From: a virus
DNA length: 45,909 nt
Strand: one strand, 5' to 3'
Virus record (IMG/VR): IMGVR_UViG_3300045968_000312
Span: 1-45,909 of that record
Under the pieces are notes generated by a model. That model did no database searches. It worked only from the letters and a program-made list of their open reading frames with translations, and was not told where the DNA came from. The position numbers were made by a program, and so were the translations under genes. Positions 45,110 to 45,909 of this stretch are shown in pieces. Position 1 is the stretch's first letter. Each line of letters starts with the position of its first letter.

Positions 45110-45880
45110 TCAGCCAACGGGGATGGAAACACGGGCCGTTTTTTTTTGATCGGTGACCGTGAGCAGCACGGGCAGGTCGACCGTGGCCTTGATCACCTGC
45201 TGCATGCCGCGGTCGTTCAGCAGGCCGAGCTGGGTGATCAGCTCAGCGTTCAGCCGATAGTTGAAGCTGAGGGCCTGCACGCAGTAGGCGAACGTCGCGG
45301 GCAGATCGAAGTCGGCGGCCAGCTTCTTGGTGCCCCGCGTGGCGTGCATCACGTGAAGCTGGGCCAGCTTCTCGAAGATGCCCTGAGCAAACACCTGGCT
45401 CGCCTCGTGAAAGGCCCGGTAGGCCTGATCGATCTGCCGGTCGTAAATGCCGTCGGGGCCCAGGCCGTGAACGTGGGGCATCAGGGGGGCCGCAGGGACG
45501 TGCCATTGCTGGCCGTCGCCCAAAGTCACCCAGTAGCCCGCGAGCGTCTCCTGCCGCTCCAGGTCGGCCGGCCTGACGCCGGCGGCCGGGTTCACCCCGA
45601 CCCAGTAGTCGCCCTTCTTGAGCGGCCCGCTGGGGCTCGGCCGGCAGGGCTGCCACTGCCACCCGTCGACGATCCCCATCGGCGGATCGCTGCCGTCGCC
45701 CTTCAGCCAGGTGCAGCAGATCCCTGTGGTGCCGTCAGGCCCGCGGCCCGGCGGCTCGAACCACACTGGCGCCTGCCGGCTGTGACCCTCGCCGGCCAGG
45801 CCGGCCAGGCCGCAGGACGACAGGTGCTCGTCGCCGGCGGGAACGCCCCGCCGGCCCGGGAAATACAAAATGAAGTGCAT
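45110..45880 (-). CDS. Pre-tape-measure protein, chaperone position, 256 aa
   Basis: Position is that of tail assembly chaperones, but the length is larger. N-terminus MHFILYFPGRRGVPAGDEHL, then CGLAGLAGEGHSRQAPVWFE and DGTTGICCTWL: the form of a small beta domain I associate with planctomycete phage-like loci. Later helices (IDQAYRAFHEASQVFAQGIF) and the C-terminal beta end (DLPVLLTVTDQKKTARVSIP). Function unknown. The first 74 codons are repeated at the left edge. Confidence 0.65.
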   Translation of the reverse strand: MHFILYFPGRRGVPAGDEHLSSCGLAGLAGEGHSRQAPVWFEPPGRGPDGTTGICCTWLKGDGSDPPMGIVDGWQWQPCRPSPSGPLKKGDYWVGVNPAAGVRPADLERQETLAGYWVTLGDGQQWHVPAAPLMPHVHGLGPDGIYDRQIDQAYRAFHEASQVFAQGIFEKLAQLHVMHATRGTKKLAADFDLPATFAYCVQALSFNYRLNAELITQLGLLNDRGMQQVIKATVDLPVLLTVTDQKKTARVSIPVG

Positions 45881-45909
45881 CGCTCAGGGGGCCCCCACGG
45901 AGCCGCCCT
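45657..45909. repeat. Right copy of terminal direct repeat
   Basis: 252 of 253 bases identical to 1-253. Marks the circular join; T at 45783 against G at 127. Confidence 0.95.
45884..45909 (-). CDS. 3' end of the 140-residue tail gene (second copy, partial)
   Basis: Duplicate of 228-253 from the circular overlap; not a separate gene. Confidence 0.9.

Overview
The window is an apparently complete temperate tailed-phage genome assembled as a circle. Bases 1-253 recur at 45657-45909 with one mismatch, giving a unit length of about 45,656 bp. The sequence is GC-rich. The head genes follow the lambda order on the minus strand: small terminase, GpA-type large terminase, gpW-like joiner, lambda-type portal, S49 protease fused to the major capsid protein, connectors, tail. 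This indicates a siphovirus-like particle packaged by a GpA-type (cos) terminase. A tyrosine integrase and a tRNA-3'-end-like sequence nearby indicate a lysogenic cycle. No database search was possible. Host assignment rests on family resemblance: a cohesin-like secreted domain, a prepilin with GFTLPE and DPFDPL motifs, a Cys-rich peptidase with signal peptide and several zinc-ribbon proteins are all of types I associate with Planctomycetes. I put this at about 0.6.

Layout. (1) Minus strand, read right to left from 25883 through 1 and across the circle join to 38961: a lysis-position cassette (25883-22718) holding a secreted cysteine peptidase, a CarF/TMEM189-type lipid desaturase and small membrane or secreted proteins; a probable cos region (22472-22717); terminase (22471-19999); then gpW to the major tail protein candidate (17443-9340), a run of structural and receptor-type genes (9328-228), the pre-tape-measure protein, tape measure and baseplate genes (45880-38961). 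Adjacent genes mostly overlap as ATGA or TGATG. (2) A plus-strand insert at 17798-19764, between terminase and gpW: sigma-like protein, HTH regulator and small ATP-dependent DNA ligase. (3) Plus strand 26047-27588: five tightly coupled genes including CsrA and a RimI-type acetyltransferase. (4) An immunity/integration region, 27590-31150: cohesin-like gene, att-like site, HTH repressor, integrase, tandem terminators. (5) Plus-strand early region, 31166-38989: ParB-like protein, nuclease-like protein, replication initiator with internal iterons, a decayed methyltransferase/transposase chimera, a series of small zinc-binding genes separated by a repeated stem-loop, and a terminal three-gene membrane cassette ending in a prepilin.

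Most unusual points: a phage-borne plasmanyl-lipid desaturase homologue in the lysis position; four copies of a stop-codon-overlapping hairpin followed at three of the four by a Shine-Dalgarno (comparable in idea to the start-associated repeats of cluster K mycobacteriophages); a phage prepilin; phage CsrA with RimI; a 29-bp repeat upstream of two minus-strand genes; a capsid-protease fusion with a plausible internal start; and iterons inside the initiator gene.
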